From Beijerinckia indica subsp. indica ATCC 9039 (GTDB lineage: Bacteria > Pseudomonadota > Alphaproteobacteria > Rhizobiales > Beijerinckiaceae), in the NCBI RefSeq assembly GCF_000019845.1, contig NC_010581.1:1183501-1247500 (forward strand): 64,000 bases of DNA. The letters are read 5' to 3'. Position 1 is the stretch's first letter. The number at the start of each line of letters is the position of its first letter. Positions 21,255 through 31,799 of the stretch are shown here, one piece after another. The position numbers and the translations under genes are program-made. Below the pieces are notes generated by a model. That model did not search any database. It was not told where the DNA came from and saw only the letters and a program-made list of their open reading frames with translations.

Positions 21255-22871
21255 TCAGTCAGCGCTTTCGCTTTGCGTCTCGGCTTCGGCGAAAGTCTCT
21301 TGTTCGGGTTCGGAGGCTTCGGGCAGGGCATCGATCCAGCCGGCTTTCACCCGCGCCTTCATAATAAGACCCTCGGCTTCCTCGCGCGACACTTCAAATC
21401 CGTCAAGAATGCCTGGATGGCGTGTGGTTTCGCCATCCTTGCGCTCGCTCCAGCCGACGAGATCGTCGGTGGCGCAGCCGGCGAGATCCTCGACGGTCTT
21501 GATATCGTTTTCACCAAATTTCACGAGCATGGCATTGGTCAAACCGTCGATCTCGAGCAGATCGTCGGAAACACCGAGCTCGCGCCGGCGCGTTTCATGT
21601 TCAGCCTCGATGCGGGCGAGGTAGGCATTGGCGCGGGCCTGAATCTCAGCCGCCGTTTCCTCGTCGAAACCTTCGATCACCGCAAGTTCGGAAGGTTCGA
21701 CGAAAGCAAGTTCCTCGACCGAACGGAAGCCTTCCGAGGCAAGCAATTGGCCGACCACTTCATCAACGTCGAGCGCACCCATGAACATGGCGGTACGCTC
21801 GGTGAATTCCTTCTGGCGGCGGGCCGATTCCTCAGCCTCGGTCAAAATGTCGATATCCCAGCCGGTCAATTGCGAGGCAAGGCGGACATTCTGGCCACGA
21901 CGGCCGATTGCTAAGGATAATTGGTCATCCGGAACCACGACTTCAATACGCGCTGAATCCTCGTCGAGCACGACCTTGACGACTTCCGCCGGCTGCAAGG
22001 CATTGACGATGAAGGTGGCGGCATCGGGCGACCAGGGAATGATGTCGATCTTCTCGCCCTGCAATTCATTGACGACCGCCTGAACGCGCGAGCCGCGCAT
22101 GCCGACGCAGGCACCGACCGGATCGATCGACGTATCGCGCGAGATGACGGCGATCTTGGCGCGCGAGCCTGGATCGCGCGCCACGGCCTTCACCTCGATC
22201 ACGCCGTCGTAGATTTCAGGCACTTCCTGACGGAACAGCTTGGCCATGAATTGGGGATGCGTGCGGGAGAGGAAAATCTGGGGTCCGCGCTGCTCGCGCC
22301 GCACGTCATAGACATAGGCACGCACGCGATCGCCGGGGCGGAACACTTCGCGCGGGATCATCTCGTCGCGCCGGATGGTCGCCTCGCCACGCCCGAGATC
22401 AATGATGACATTGCCATATTCGACGCGCTTGACGACGCCGTTGACGATATCGCCAATGCGGTCCTTATATTCCTGATATTGCCGATCGCGCTCGGCCTCG
22501 CGCACCTTCTGAACGATCACCTGCTTCGCCGATTGGGCGGCGATGCGGCCGAAGTCGAAGGGCGGCAGGGTTTCGGCGATCCAGTCGCCAAGTTCGGCGG
22601 CGGGATTCTTCTTGCGGGCCTCCGCGAGGGTGATCTGCACCGCGTCATTATCGATCTCATCGACGACATGCAGCAATCGCGAGAAGCGGATTTCTCCGGT
22701 CTTCGGATTGATCTCAGCGCGCACTTCGGTCTCCTGACCGTAGCGCGAGCGCGCAGCTTTCTGGATCGCGTCCTCCATGGAGGCCAGGACGATCTGCCGG
22801 TCGATCGATTTCTCTCGCGCGACGGCATCGGCGATTTGCAGAAGCTCGAGCCTATTGGCGCTCACAGCCAT
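21255..22871 (-). CDS. nusA: Transcription termination/antitermination factor NusA
   Basis: RNA polymerase-binding factor for pausing, termination and rRNA antitermination. The 538-residue product has an N-terminal polymerase-binding domain, an S1 domain (IGDIVNGVVKRVEYGNVIID), two KH domains (KIAVISRDTSIDPVGACVG, AIGRRGQNVRLASQL), and two C-terminal helix-hairpin-helix repeats (GFRSVEELAFVEPSELAVIEG and a second near LTNAMLVKFGENDIKTVEDL), ending in an acidic tail. AGGAGAG precedes the ATG. It starts 11 bases after rimP, so the two are one transcript. Confidence 0.97.
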   Translation of the reverse strand: MAVSANRLELLQIADAVAREKSIDRQIVLASMEDAIQKAARSRYGQETEVRAEINPKTGEIRFSRLLHVVDEIDNDAVQITLAEARKKNPAAELGDWIAETLPPFDFGRIAAQSAKQVIVQKVREAERDRQYQEYKDRIGDIVNGVVKRVEYGNVIIDLGRGEATIRRDEMIPREVFRPGDRVRAYVYDVRREQRGPQIFLSRTHPQFMAKLFRQEVPEIYDGVIEVKAVARDPGSRAKIAVISRDTSIDPVGACVGMRGSRVQAVVNELQGEKIDIIPWSPDAATFIVNALQPAEVVKVVLDEDSARIEVVVPDDQLSLAIGRRGQNVRLASQLTGWDIDILTEAEESARRQKEFTERTAMFMGALDVDEVVGQLLASEGFRSVEELAFVEPSELAVIEGFDEETAAEIQARANAYLARIEAEHETRRRELGVSDDLLEIDGLTNAMLVKFGENDIKTVEDLAGCATDDLVGWSERKDGETTRHPGILDGFEVSREEAEGLIMKARVKAGWIDALPEASEPEQETFAEAETQSESAD

Positions 22872-22882
22872 GTTTATCTCTC

Positions 22883-24245
<1,363 letters not shown>

Positions 24246-24614
24246 ATTGCAAGAAAATTTCCTGCTTGATTTGCATGGATCTTGCTCAGCTTCCGCATTT
24301 CAAGGCGACGAGCGCTTTTGGGGTCCATTTGATGCGTCTATAAAAGCTGTGCGCGCTCCGGCCATGCCGACCTTGGGGAAACTTGTCGTGAGCCCCCGTC
24401 TATGTCTTGTTCGCGCGCAGTTCCAGGATCATATTTTGAAGATCTCCTGGAAAAATCATGGGAGATGAGCGGTCCGTGGGAGCATTGTGCTCCCACTTTT
24501 GTGAACACCTCGAATCGATTCTGAAAATGATTCTTTTTCCGGCGCGATGCATGAGGTGTTGATGCTGTAACCCTGTCCAACTCCGGCCTTGAACCGGACG
24601 TTTGGGAGAAATTC
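24246..24614. other. Divergent spacer between rimP leader and nfu
   Basis: No supported gene. The plus-strand ORF 24247-24468 has no good start signal or recognisable product. The stretch probably carries the promoter of the nfu gene and the far upstream part of the rimP promoter region. Confidence 0.4.
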
Positions 24615-25178
24615 ATGTTCATCCAGACTGAAGCCACACCCAATCCCGCAACTTTGAAGTTCCTTCCAGGCCGGCCCGTCATGCGGCTTGGCACGCTCGA
24701 TATTCGTGAAGCCGATGGCGCCAAGAAATCGCCTCTTGCAGAAGCGCTTTTCGCGCTCGAGGGCGTCTCCGGTGTCTTCTTTGGCTCCGATTTCATTTCG
24801 GTGACGCGGCAGCAGGGGGACTGGCAGGACATCAAGCCGGCGGTGCTCGGCGCGATCATGGAGCATTATCTCTCCGGTGCGCCGCTTCTGACGGATGAAG
24901 CTGATCTGCAGCCGCAAAATGATGGCGAAGAATTTTACGCCGAAGCCGATGCGCATACGGTCGCGACCATCAAACAATTGATCGAATCGCATGTGCGTCC
25001 GGCCGTCGCCAAGGATGGCGGTGATATCAAGTTCCGCGGCTTTCGCGAGGGAACCGTCTATCTGGCCATGAAAGGGTCCTGCTCGGGTTGCCCGTCATCG
25101 TCCGCGACCTTGCGGCATGGCGTGCAGAATCTCCTGAAACATTATGTGCCGGAAGTGGTGAGCGTCGAGCAGATCTGA
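24615..25178 (+). CDS. NFU-type iron-sulfur cluster scaffold/carrier
   Basis: Iron-sulfur carrier of the NfuA/HIRIP5 type. Residues 1-88 are the Nfu N-terminal domain (FIQTEATPNPATLKFLPGRP). Residues about 105-180 are the NifU C-terminal domain with GGDIKFRGF and the cluster-binding pair in GSCSGCPSSSATLRHG, a CxxC. The 187-residue length is normal. GGGAG precedes the ATG at good spacing. It lies upstream of tsaB on the same strand but about 150 bases away, so it is likely its own unit. Confidence 0.93.
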   Translation: MFIQTEATPNPATLKFLPGRPVMRLGTLDIREADGAKKSPLAEALFALEGVSGVFFGSDFISVTRQQGDWQDIKPAVLGAIMEHYLSGAPLLTDEADLQPQNDGEEFYAEADAHTVATIKQLIESHVRPAVAKDGGDIKFRGFREGTVYLAMKGSCSGCPSSSATLRHGVQNLLKHYVPEVVSVEQI

Positions 25179-25324
25179 TCCGTCGCCAGGCGGCTTAACA
25201 GTCTCGGGCGGAAGAGGGGCAATGCGCGCGCTCTCCGCCCGTTCTTTCAAAACGCTGGCTCTTTTCGCGCGATATGCGTTAGACTTGGCGCGTTATCACG
25301 AGAATCGGGCATGAACAGCGCAGC

Positions 25325-26104
25325 ATGAAAATTCTGGCCATCGATACCGCGCTTCCCGCTGTCTCCGCCTGTGTCCTCGATACTGACGATCTGAACCCTG
25401 AATCGTTTGAATCGATCCCCATGGAACGCGGCCATGCCGAGGCTCTCCTGCCCTTGATCGATCGGGTCATGGCGCGGGTCGAGGGCGGTTTCGCGTCTAT
25501 CGATCGTGTTGCCGTTACTGTTGGACCCGGCTCCTTCACGGGCCTGCGGGTTGGCATTGCAGCGGCGCGCGCCATTGGGCTTGCCTGCCGTGTTCCAGTA
25601 ATTGGCGTCTCGACCCTGGCAGCTCTTGCGGCTCCGCTTATTCTAGCCGATCAGCCGGGAATGGTGGGCGTCGCGATCGATGCGCGTCACGACCAGGTTT
25701 ATTTTGCCGGTTTCGGCGCGGATGGCCGCGCGTTTCTGCCGCCGCGAATCATGAGTGTCAGGGATGTCGCCCGCGCACTCGGCAATGGTCCGGCGCGGCT
25801 CGCCGGCTCCGGTGCCGCTTTTGTCGCGCAAGAAGCGCGTGCCAAGGGTTTGAATGTCGAGATCGTCGGCAATAGCGTGACGCCCGACATCGCTTATGTG
25901 GCACGTCTGGGCCTGATCGCTGATCCGGCGCATGCGCCGGCCCGCCCGGTCTATTTGAAACCGGCGGATGCCAAGCCGCAGCAGTCCAAAACCATTCCTC
26001 TCGCGGAATCGGCCGGCGAGTTGCAAACCGGCACGGGGCCTGCCGTGACTGCCGATGAGGGCGGGGAAGCCGGTTCCGCGCCGCCGGCGGCCGCGATCGA
26101 TTAA
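25325..26104 (+). CDS. tsaB: tRNA threonylcarbamoyladenosine synthesis protein TsaB
   Basis: Non-catalytic partner of TsaD in making t6A at position 37 of ANN-decoding tRNAs. The 259-residue ASKHA-fold protein has MKILAIDTALPAVSA at the N terminus, GHAEALLPLID, and VGPGSFTGLRVGIAAARAIG, the family signature. The last 35 residues are a loose Ala/Pro/Glu-rich tail. No strong ribosome-binding site is visible, but the start fits the family. The rimI start follows one base after its stop, a common tsaB-rimI pair. Confidence 0.93.
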   Translation: MKILAIDTALPAVSACVLDTDDLNPESFESIPMERGHAEALLPLIDRVMARVEGGFASIDRVAVTVGPGSFTGLRVGIAAARAIGLACRVPVIGVSTLAALAAPLILADQPGMVGVAIDARHDQVYFAGFGADGRAFLPPRIMSVRDVARALGNGPARLAGSGAAFVAQEARAKGLNVEIVGNSVTPDIAYVARLGLIADPAHAPARPVYLKPADAKPQQSKTIPLAESAGELQTGTGPAVTADEGGEAGSAPPAAAID

Positions 26105-26105
26105 A

Positions 26106-26597
26106 ATGTTGATCAACCCGGGTGAGATCAGGCGGCTCGACGCGACGGCGGCTCTGGCCTGTGCGGCGATTCATGAGACGGGTTTCCTGCATCCCTGGCC
26201 GGAAACGGAATTTTCGTCTCTCTTGCAATCGCCGCAAGTGTATGCGGAAGGGATATTCCTCGCCGGGGAAGCACAGGAGCCGATAGCTCTCGCGGGTTTC
26301 GCACTGTCGCGGCTCGCCTTCGACGAGGCCGAGATCTTGACGATCGCCGTTGCGCCGGCCTTGCGTGGCCGGGGTCTTGGTCACGCTGTTCTCTCAGCCC
26401 ATCTCGCGGATTTGGCGGCTGCTGGAGCGGCCATGCTGTTCCTCGAAGTCGATGTGGAGAATAAGCCGGCGCGTGCGCTTTATGCGCGGCAGGGATTTCG
26501 GCAAGTCGGCGAGCGCAAGGCCTATTATCGCAAGGCCGATGGAAGTTTCTCGACTGCATTGATTTTGCGCAAGGATTTCAGCGAGCCCGTGGCCTGA
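26106..26597 (+). CDS. rimI: Ribosomal protein-alanine N-acetyltransferase RimI type
   Basis: GNAT-fold acetyltransferase, 163 residues, likely modifying the N terminus of ribosomal protein S18. Motif A with the acetyl-CoA pyrophosphate loop is VAPALRGRGLGHAVLSAHL; motif B appears as LFLEVDVENKPARALYARQGF, then VGERKAYYRK. The ATG at 26106 starts one base after the tsaB stop, which decides the start over a longer frame beginning at 26055 inside tsaB. The usual tsaB-rimI context supports the RimI call over a generic GNAT. Confidence 0.88.
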   Translation: MLINPGEIRRLDATAALACAAIHETGFLHPWPETEFSSLLQSPQVYAEGIFLAGEAQEPIALAGFALSRLAFDEAEILTIAVAPALRGRGLGHAVLSAHLADLAAAGAAMLFLEVDVENKPARALYARQGFRQVGERKAYYRKADGSFSTALILRKDFSEPVA

Positions 26598-26617
26598 ACA
26601 GAAGATTGCGTTCCGTC

Positions 26618-26649
26618 CTCAAATTTTCTCAGCATCGCGAAAATTTGAG
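26618..26649. terminator. 11-bp hairpin after rimI
   Basis: Arms 26618-26628 (CTCAAATTTTC) and 26639-26649 are perfect, with a ten-base loop, about 20 bases past the rimI stop. It is A+T-rich without a following T-run, so it may end or protect the tsaB-rimI transcript. Confidence 0.45.
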
Positions 26650-26779
26650 AGCGTTTCGACCGCGAGCGTATGCTTCAGGCAAGCTCTTTTCGTTCAAAGG
26701 GAATAGAAAACGTCTCAGGGCATGAGGCCATTCTTGACCGTTGGTATGAGGACGGCATTGCGCGAGAGCTTATACAGTC

Positions 26780-27346
26780 ATGAAAAGGTCGATGCCGAGA
26801 TTTTGCCTGTCCTTATCCTTATCCTTGGTCGTGGCGCTTATCGCCGCCTCGCCGGCGTTTGCCAGCCTCAAGATCGGAACGCGGGCACCAGATTTTACGG
26901 TTCCGGCGGCACGGGCTGGGCAAGTCTTCACCTTTTCCCTGGCTGAGGCTTTGCAGCGCGGACCAGTGGTTGTTTATTTTTATCCAGCCGCTTTCACGTC
27001 GGGCTGCACCGTGGAGGCGCATGATTTCGCCGAGGCGATGAACGATTTCGAGGCCCTGGGCGCGACTGTCATCGGCGTCTCGCATGATGCGATCGATACG
27101 CTCTCCAAATTTTCCGTCAGCGAATGCCGCGGCAAATTCCCAGTGGCGGCGGATGTGGATCAGGCCGTTATGAAAAATTACGATTCCGTTCTCATCCGTA
27201 ATCCGTTGCTGGCCGAGAGAACCTCATACGTCATCGCGCCGGATGGAACGATTCTCGCTGTCTATAGTAATTCCGATCCGAGTGAACATGTCGGCAAGAT
27301 GCTGGCGGCGCTCAAGGCATGGAAGGCGAAAAGCCCTGTTCCCTGA
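26780..27346 (+). CDS. Exported peroxiredoxin (AhpC/TSA, BCP-like)
   Basis: Thiol peroxidase likely acting in the periplasm. The 188-residue protein begins with a Sec signal: basic MKRSMPR, a hydrophobic stretch, then a cleavage site near ASPAFA-SL (about residue 28). The peroxidatic cysteine is in PAAFTSGCTVEA. The BCP resolving-cysteine position five residues later is His instead; another Cys in SVSECRGKFPV may take that role, or the enzyme is of the 1-Cys type. Length and fold otherwise match the family. It stands alone between rimI and miaB. Confidence 0.88.
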   Translation: MKRSMPRFCLSLSLSLVVALIAASPAFASLKIGTRAPDFTVPAARAGQVFTFSLAEALQRGPVVVYFYPAAFTSGCTVEAHDFAEAMNDFEALGATVIGVSHDAIDTLSKFSVSECRGKFPVAADVDQAVMKNYDSVLIRNPLLAERTSYVIAPDGTILAVYSNSDPSEHVGKMLAALKAWKAKSPVP

Positions 27347-27467
27347 ATGAATGACTGGATTGGACTGTTTTGGGAAAATGGCCTAAGATAAATTTTGTGA
27401 GAAAGTGCTCGGCCTCTGGATGAGGCAAAGCAGTGAGGCCTGAGAGAAAGGCCTAGGGCAAAAGCGC

Positions 27468-29045
27468 GTGGAATATAAAGGTAAGGCCGAGCCCTCGGCG
27501 ATTGCGGGGATGATGTCTGGCTTTAATGATTCGCCGGTGCCTGAATCCGCCGAAAAGGCAGACGGGCTTCTATCGCAAGAGCGCGGTACGCAAGATCCAT
27601 TGGTGAACACGCGAAAACTTTTCGTCAAATCCTATGGCTGTCAGATGAACGTCTATGACGCGGAGCGCATGGCCGATCTTCTGGCACCTGAAGGCTATGC
27701 CGAAACCAGCGCGCCGGAGGATGCTGATCTCGTCATCCTCAATACTTGCCATATTCGCGAGCATGCAGCGGAAAAAGTCTTTTCTGAACTCGGCAAATTG
27801 CGCCTTCTCAAGGCCGAGCAACAAGCCGCCGGGCGGCCGGTCAAGATCGTTGTCGCGGGTTGTGTTGCTCAGGCAGAGGGTGAGGAAATCCTGCGCCGGC
27901 AAAAGGCGGTGGATCTCGTCGTCGGGCCACAGAGCTATCACCGCTTGCCCGATCTTCTGCGCCGCGTGGCGCATACACCGGGCCTGGTCGACACCGAATT
28001 TCCCGCCGAGGACAAATTCGATCATCTTGTGGCCCCCCAGCCTGAAAAGATCGCCGAGCGCGGAGTCGGCGCTTTCGTAACCGTGCAGGAAGGGTGCGAT
28101 AAATTCTGCAGCTTCTGCGTCGTGCCCTATACGAGGGGCGCCGAGACATCGCGTCCGGTGGAAGCGATTTTGGCCGAGGTTGAGACCCTGATCGCTTCTG
28201 GCGTTCGCGAGGTGACGCTGATCGGGCAAAACGTCAATGCCTATCACGGATTTGATGCTATGACCGGCGCGCCGGCTTCGCTCGCGAGCCTCATGGCCCG
28301 CGTCGCCGCCATGCCAGGACTCTTGCGCATTCGGTATACGACCAGCCATCCCAATGACATGGGCGAGGATCTGATCGCCGCGCATCGCGATATTCCGGCG
28401 CTCATGCCTTTCCTGCATCTGCCGGTGCAATCCGGGTCGGACAAGATCCTCGCGGCGATGAATCGCCGCCATAAAGCCGGTGATTATCTCGAACTCATCG
28501 CCTCGATCCGCGCAGCGCGTCCCGACATTGCACTTTCTTCGGATTTTATCGTCGGCTTTCCCGGCGAGACGGAGGCTGATTTCGAGGCGACGCTCGCGCT
28601 GATTGAACAGGTCGGTTTCGCCAGCGCTTTTTCGTTCAAATATTCACAACGCCCAGGAACGCCCGGCGCCGATCGGCCAGATCAAATCGACGAGGATGTA
28701 AAAGCTCAAAGGCTCGCCAGGCTTCAGGCCTTGCTCGAAGAGCAAAGACAGGCATTCAACAAGGCTATGATCGGACGTGTCCTGCCAGTGCTGTTTGAAA
28801 AGCCCGGCCGGCATCCGGGGCAGATCGCGGGCAAGACGCCTTATCTTCAAGCTCTGTATGCGGAAGGTGACAAAGCTTTGATCGGAACGGTGCAACCAGT
28901 TGAAATTCTGGAAGCTGGCCCCAATTCCTTCCATGGCCGCCTTCTTGCGCGGGAGACAGGCCAGGAATCGGCACAAGGGCAGGAATCGGCACAAGGGATG
29001 GAGCGAATGGAGCAAAATGCTCGGGCTTGGGAGGTGCCGGTTTGA
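27468..29045 (+). CDS. miaB: tRNA-2-methylthio-N6-dimethylallyladenosine synthase
   Basis: Radical-SAM methylthiotransferase modifying A37 of tRNAs reading UNN codons. The N-terminal cluster ligands are in [23 protein letters not shown] and [11 protein letters not shown]; the radical-SAM site is [15 protein letters not shown]; a TRAM domain lies near residues 425-490. The first 45 residues are poorly conserved, so the start is open: GTG 27468 or ATG 27510/27513. The C terminus carries a duplicated six-residue unit (QESAQG twice) from an 18-bp tandem repeat. It begins the miaB-phoH-ybeY-corC-lnt series. Confidence 0.95.
   Translation: MEYKGKAEPSAIAGMMSGFNDSPVPESAEKADGLLSQERGTQDPLVNTRKLFVKSYGCQMNVYDAERMADLLAPEGYAETSAPEDADLVILNTCHIREHAAEKVFSELGKLRLLKAEQQAAGRPVKIVVAGCVAQAEGEEILRRQKAVDLVVGPQSYHRLPDLLRRVAHTPGLVDTEFPAEDKFDHLVAPQPEKIAERGVGAFVTVQEGCDKFCSFCVVPYTRGAETSRPVEAILAEVETLIASGVREVTLIGQNVNAYHGFDAMTGAPASLASLMARVAAMPGLLRIRYTTSHPNDMGEDLIAAHRDIPALMPFLHLPVQSGSDKILAAMNRRHKAGDYLELIASIRAARPDIALSSDFIVGFPGETEADFEATLALIEQVGFASAFSFKYSQRPGTPGADRPDQIDEDVKAQRLARLQALLEEQRQAFNKAMIGRVLPVLFEKPGRHPGQIAGKTPYLQALYAEGDKALIGTVQPVEILEAGPNSFHGRLLARETGQESAQGQESAQGMERMEQNARAWEVPV
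28962..28997 (+). repeat. Two tandem 18-bp units in the miaB 3' end
   Basis: CAGGAATCGGCACAAGGG is present twice in direct succession, adding QESAQG to the MiaB tail without shifting frame. This is likely recent slippage duplication in a tolerant region. Confidence 0.9.
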
Positions 29046-29095
29046 GATTCTCCGACCGATCCGCTTCTCTCCCACGCGGCGAGGCCAAGCGGCAA

Positions 29096-30121
29096 ATGCC
29101 GGCCCTTCCTTCAGGAGAGCCGACGGCCGAGATGACCCTCGCCTTTGACGATAATCGTTATGCCTTATTGGTCTTTGGCCAATATGACCAGAACATTGCC
29201 AAGGTTGAACGCCGCCTGGGTGTCAGCGCTCATGCCAATGGCAATCATATTACCATCAAGGGGCCGCAAGGCGCTTGTGAGCAGGCCCGCCGCGTGTTCG
29301 AATCGCTTTATGCGCGGGTCAAGCTCGGCCATCCGATCAGCCTTGGTGATGTCGATGGCGCGATCGAGGAAGGCGTGGTGCAAGGCAGCTTGTTTCCAGG
29401 CGAGAGCGAGGTCGGTCGCCCGGTTTTTGAACAGATCGCGACGCGGCGACGTGGCCCGGTGCGCGCCCGCACGGCCGCCCAGGATTATTACTTGCGAACT
29501 TTGAAACAATCGGAGCTGGTTTTCGCCGAGGGACCGGCCGGCACGGGCAAGACGTGGCTCGCCGTGGGTTTTGCTGTGTCTCTCCTCGAACAAGGCCGTG
29601 TCGATCGGCTGATCCTGTCGCGGCCTGCCGTCGAAGCGGGTGAGCGTCTGGGCTTTCTGCCGGGCGATATGCGCGACAAGGTCGATCCTTATCTGCGGCC
29701 GATCTTCGATGCCTTGAATGATTTCATGGACCCTCGCCTCCTGGAGCGGGGCATGCAGACTGGTATGATCGAGGTGGCGCCGCTTGCCTTCATGCGCGGG
29801 CGCACTTTGAGCAATGCCTGCGTCTTGCTCGACGAGGCGCAGAACGCGACCTCGATCCAGATGAAGATGTTTCTGACGAGACTGGGTGAAAATTCGCGCA
29901 TGATCGTCACCGGCGATCCGACCCAGACCGATCTGCCGTCCACGCAGAAATCCGGCCTGAGCGAGGCGATCAACCTTTTGTCGGAGCTTGAAGGCGTGGG
30001 GCACGTCGTTTTTCGCGAAGGCGATGTCGTGCGGCATGATCTGGTGCGCCGTATCGTCGGCGCTTATGAAGCCGCGTCGCGCGGCGACAACGAGTCGGCA
30101 AGACCCATCGGGAGAGCATGA
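29096..30121 (+). CDS. phoH: PhoH-family ATPase
   Basis: Cytoplasmic P-loop protein of the PhoH family, 341 residues, implicated in RNA metabolism together with YbeY. An N-terminal KH-like part (VERRLGVSAHANGNHITIKG) is followed by the ATPase: Walker A EGPAGTGKTWLAVGF, LSRPAVEAGERLGFLPGDM and Walker B CVLLDEAQNAT, then VTGDPTQTDLP. I place the start at ATG 29096; the frame is open back to a TTG at 29027 inside miaB, and ATG 29132 is also possible. ybeY starts 16 bases after its stop, the standard pairing. Confidence 0.93.
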   Translation: MPALPSGEPTAEMTLAFDDNRYALLVFGQYDQNIAKVERRLGVSAHANGNHITIKGPQGACEQARRVFESLYARVKLGHPISLGDVDGAIEEGVVQGSLFPGESEVGRPVFEQIATRRRGPVRARTAAQDYYLRTLKQSELVFAEGPAGTGKTWLAVGFAVSLLEQGRVDRLILSRPAVEAGERLGFLPGDMRDKVDPYLRPIFDALNDFMDPRLLERGMQTGMIEVAPLAFMRGRTLSNACVLLDEAQNATSIQMKMFLTRLGENSRMIVTGDPTQTDLPSTQKSGLSEAINLLSELEGVGHVVFREGDVVRHDLVRRIVGAYEAASRGDNESARPIGRA

Positions 30122-30137
30122 CCCGGGAGAGTTTATC

Positions 30138-30755
30138 ATGGTACCGCTGATCGATATCGCGGTCGAAAGTCCCCGCTGGACCGAAGCGGGAAATGAGGGA
30201 GAGGACCCGCTTTCTCTCGACGCGCTCGTCGAGGCGGCGATCGGTGCCGCCGTGGCGCGCGCCGGGATCGCTTTGCATGCGGAGGCGGAAGTCAGCCTGC
30301 TCTTTTGCGACGATGCCTTCATTCGGGGCTTGAACCACCAATGGCGTGGCCTCGATAAGCCGACCAATGTCCTGTCCTTTCCGAGCGATGAGGACCTTGA
30401 GGACGCGCGGCTTCTTGGTGACATTATCATTGCCTTTGAAACCTCGGCTGGCGAGGCCAAAGCGGAAGCCAAGAGCTTGGCCGCCCATGTGTCGCATCTT
30501 GTCGTGCATGGCTTTCTGCATCTCATCGGCTATGACCACGAGGAGGCAGAAGAAGCCGAAGAAATGGAAAGGATGGAGCAAGTGATCCTGGCGGATCTCG
30601 GCATTGCCGATCCCTATCATGGCACCGCGCCCGTGGCGCCGGGGGGTGAAGCACAGGTGCCGAACGAGGCATTGGAAACGAGCGGGAAGCGCCAAGACCA
30701 TTCGCTTGGTGAGATTCTCCCAGGGGGAATGTCGAGGCGGCTGGCAGGATCATGA
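30138..30755 (+). CDS. ybeY: Endoribonuclease/rRNA maturation factor YbeY
   Basis: Zinc-dependent single-strand RNase needed for 16S rRNA 3' end maturation and ribosome quality control. The zinc motif HGFLHLIGYDH (HxxxHxxxxxH) is intact at about residues 127-137, preceded by GLDKPTNVLSFPSDE. The 205-residue product has an extra 30-residue C-terminal tail past the family's usual end. The ATG at 30138 has GGGAGAG upstream and fits the family; the frame is open further back inside phoH. The corC start overlaps its stop (ATGA). Confidence 0.94.
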   Translation: MVPLIDIAVESPRWTEAGNEGEDPLSLDALVEAAIGAAVARAGIALHAEAEVSLLFCDDAFIRGLNHQWRGLDKPTNVLSFPSDEDLEDARLLGDIIIAFETSAGEAKAEAKSLAAHVSHLVVHGFLHLIGYDHEEAEEAEEMERMEQVILADLGIADPYHGTAPVAPGGEAQVPNEALETSGKRQDHSLGEILPGGMSRRLAGS

Positions 30756-31786
30756 GTGAACGCGACACCTATGCGGCAGGTGAAAATGCCGTGCCTGATC
30801 GGGGCGGGCAGGGCCAACGGCCCAATCTGATTGATCGCTTGCGCCTTTTGTTCGGTCTCGGTGGCCCGACGATCCGCGATGAATTGCAGGAGGCCTTGAG
30901 CGATACGGCCACCGACGCAGAAATTTCACCGCAACAGCGGACCATGCTGAAGAATGTCCTCGGTCTGCATGAGGTGCGGGTCGAAGATGTCATGGTGCCG
31001 CGCACTGATATTATCGCCGTCTCGCTCGACTCGACCCTTGCCGAGGTCCTGGATCTGTTCCGTTCCGCTGGCCATTCTCGTCTGCCCGTGCATGGCGACA
31101 CGCTCGACGATCCACGCGGTATGGTCCACATCCGCGATTTCGTCGATTATCTTGCCGGTCTCGCCTTGCCTGAAACCGAGACGGTCCCGTCTCATGCCGA
31201 CAAAACGCCGCCGGCGGTGGTGAAGACGCTGGCCGGCCCGTATAAGCTCGATATTGGCGCGACGACATTGGCCGAAGCCAAGATCCTGCGGCCCGTTTTG
31301 TTCGTGCCCCCCTCCATGCCGGTCCTTGATCTGCTCGTGAAAATGCAGGCGACCCGCACGCATATGGCGTTGGTCATCGACGAATATGGCGGGACAGACG
31401 GTTTGGCCTCGATCGAGGATATTGTCGAAATGATTGTCGGTGATATCGAAGACGAGCATGATTTGGAGGAAAGTCCTAAAATCGAAGCGACGGAAGACGG
31501 CGCTTTCATCGTCGATGCGCGCGCCGATCTCGAGGAAGTCGGTGCCGTGACGGGGATCGACTTTGAGGCGATGGATGTCACAGAGTCTTTCGATACGCTC
31601 GGGGGGCTGATCACCGCCATGATGGGGCATGTGCCCGTCCGGGGCGAAATGATCGAAGAAGGGACGCTCAGTTTCGAAATTCTCGACGCCGACCGGCAAA
31701 AGATCGAACGCATCAAGATTTATGGCGCGCCGGGCGGGCGCGTTGGCGAGGAAACAGGCTACGTCGCAGAGAAAGGCAAAGCGTGA
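30752..31786 (+). CDS. corC: CBS-domain protein of the CorC/HlyC family
   Basis: Soluble CorC-type protein of 344 residues, linked in other bacteria to magnesium/cobalt efflux. The order is two CBS domains (about 70-200; VEDVMVPRTDIIAVSLD, HSRLPVHGDTLDDPRG, LVIDEYGGTDGLASIEDIVE) and a CorC_HlyC/transporter-associated domain (about 235-330; DARADLEEVGAVTGIDF). There is no membrane-spanning DUF21 region. It overlaps ybeY by four bases and precedes lnt by 13 bases, the conserved ybeY-corC-lnt order. Confidence 0.92.
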   Translation: MSERDTYAAGENAVPDRGGQGQRPNLIDRLRLLFGLGGPTIRDELQEALSDTATDAEISPQQRTMLKNVLGLHEVRVEDVMVPRTDIIAVSLDSTLAEVLDLFRSAGHSRLPVHGDTLDDPRGMVHIRDFVDYLAGLALPETETVPSHADKTPPAVVKTLAGPYKLDIGATTLAEAKILRPVLFVPPSMPVLDLLVKMQATRTHMALVIDEYGGTDGLASIEDIVEMIVGDIEDEHDLEESPKIEATEDGAFIVDARADLEEVGAVTGIDFEAMDVTESFDTLGGLITAMMGHVPVRGEMIEEGTLSFEILDADRQKIERIKIYGAPGGRVGEETGYVAEKGKA

Positions 31787-31799
31787 GCCGGCGGCCCTC

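Noticed and set aside
29165..30526. 453-codon minus-strand ORF opposite phoH/ybeY
   Set aside because: Antisense shadow; phoH and ybeY carry intact catalytic motifs.
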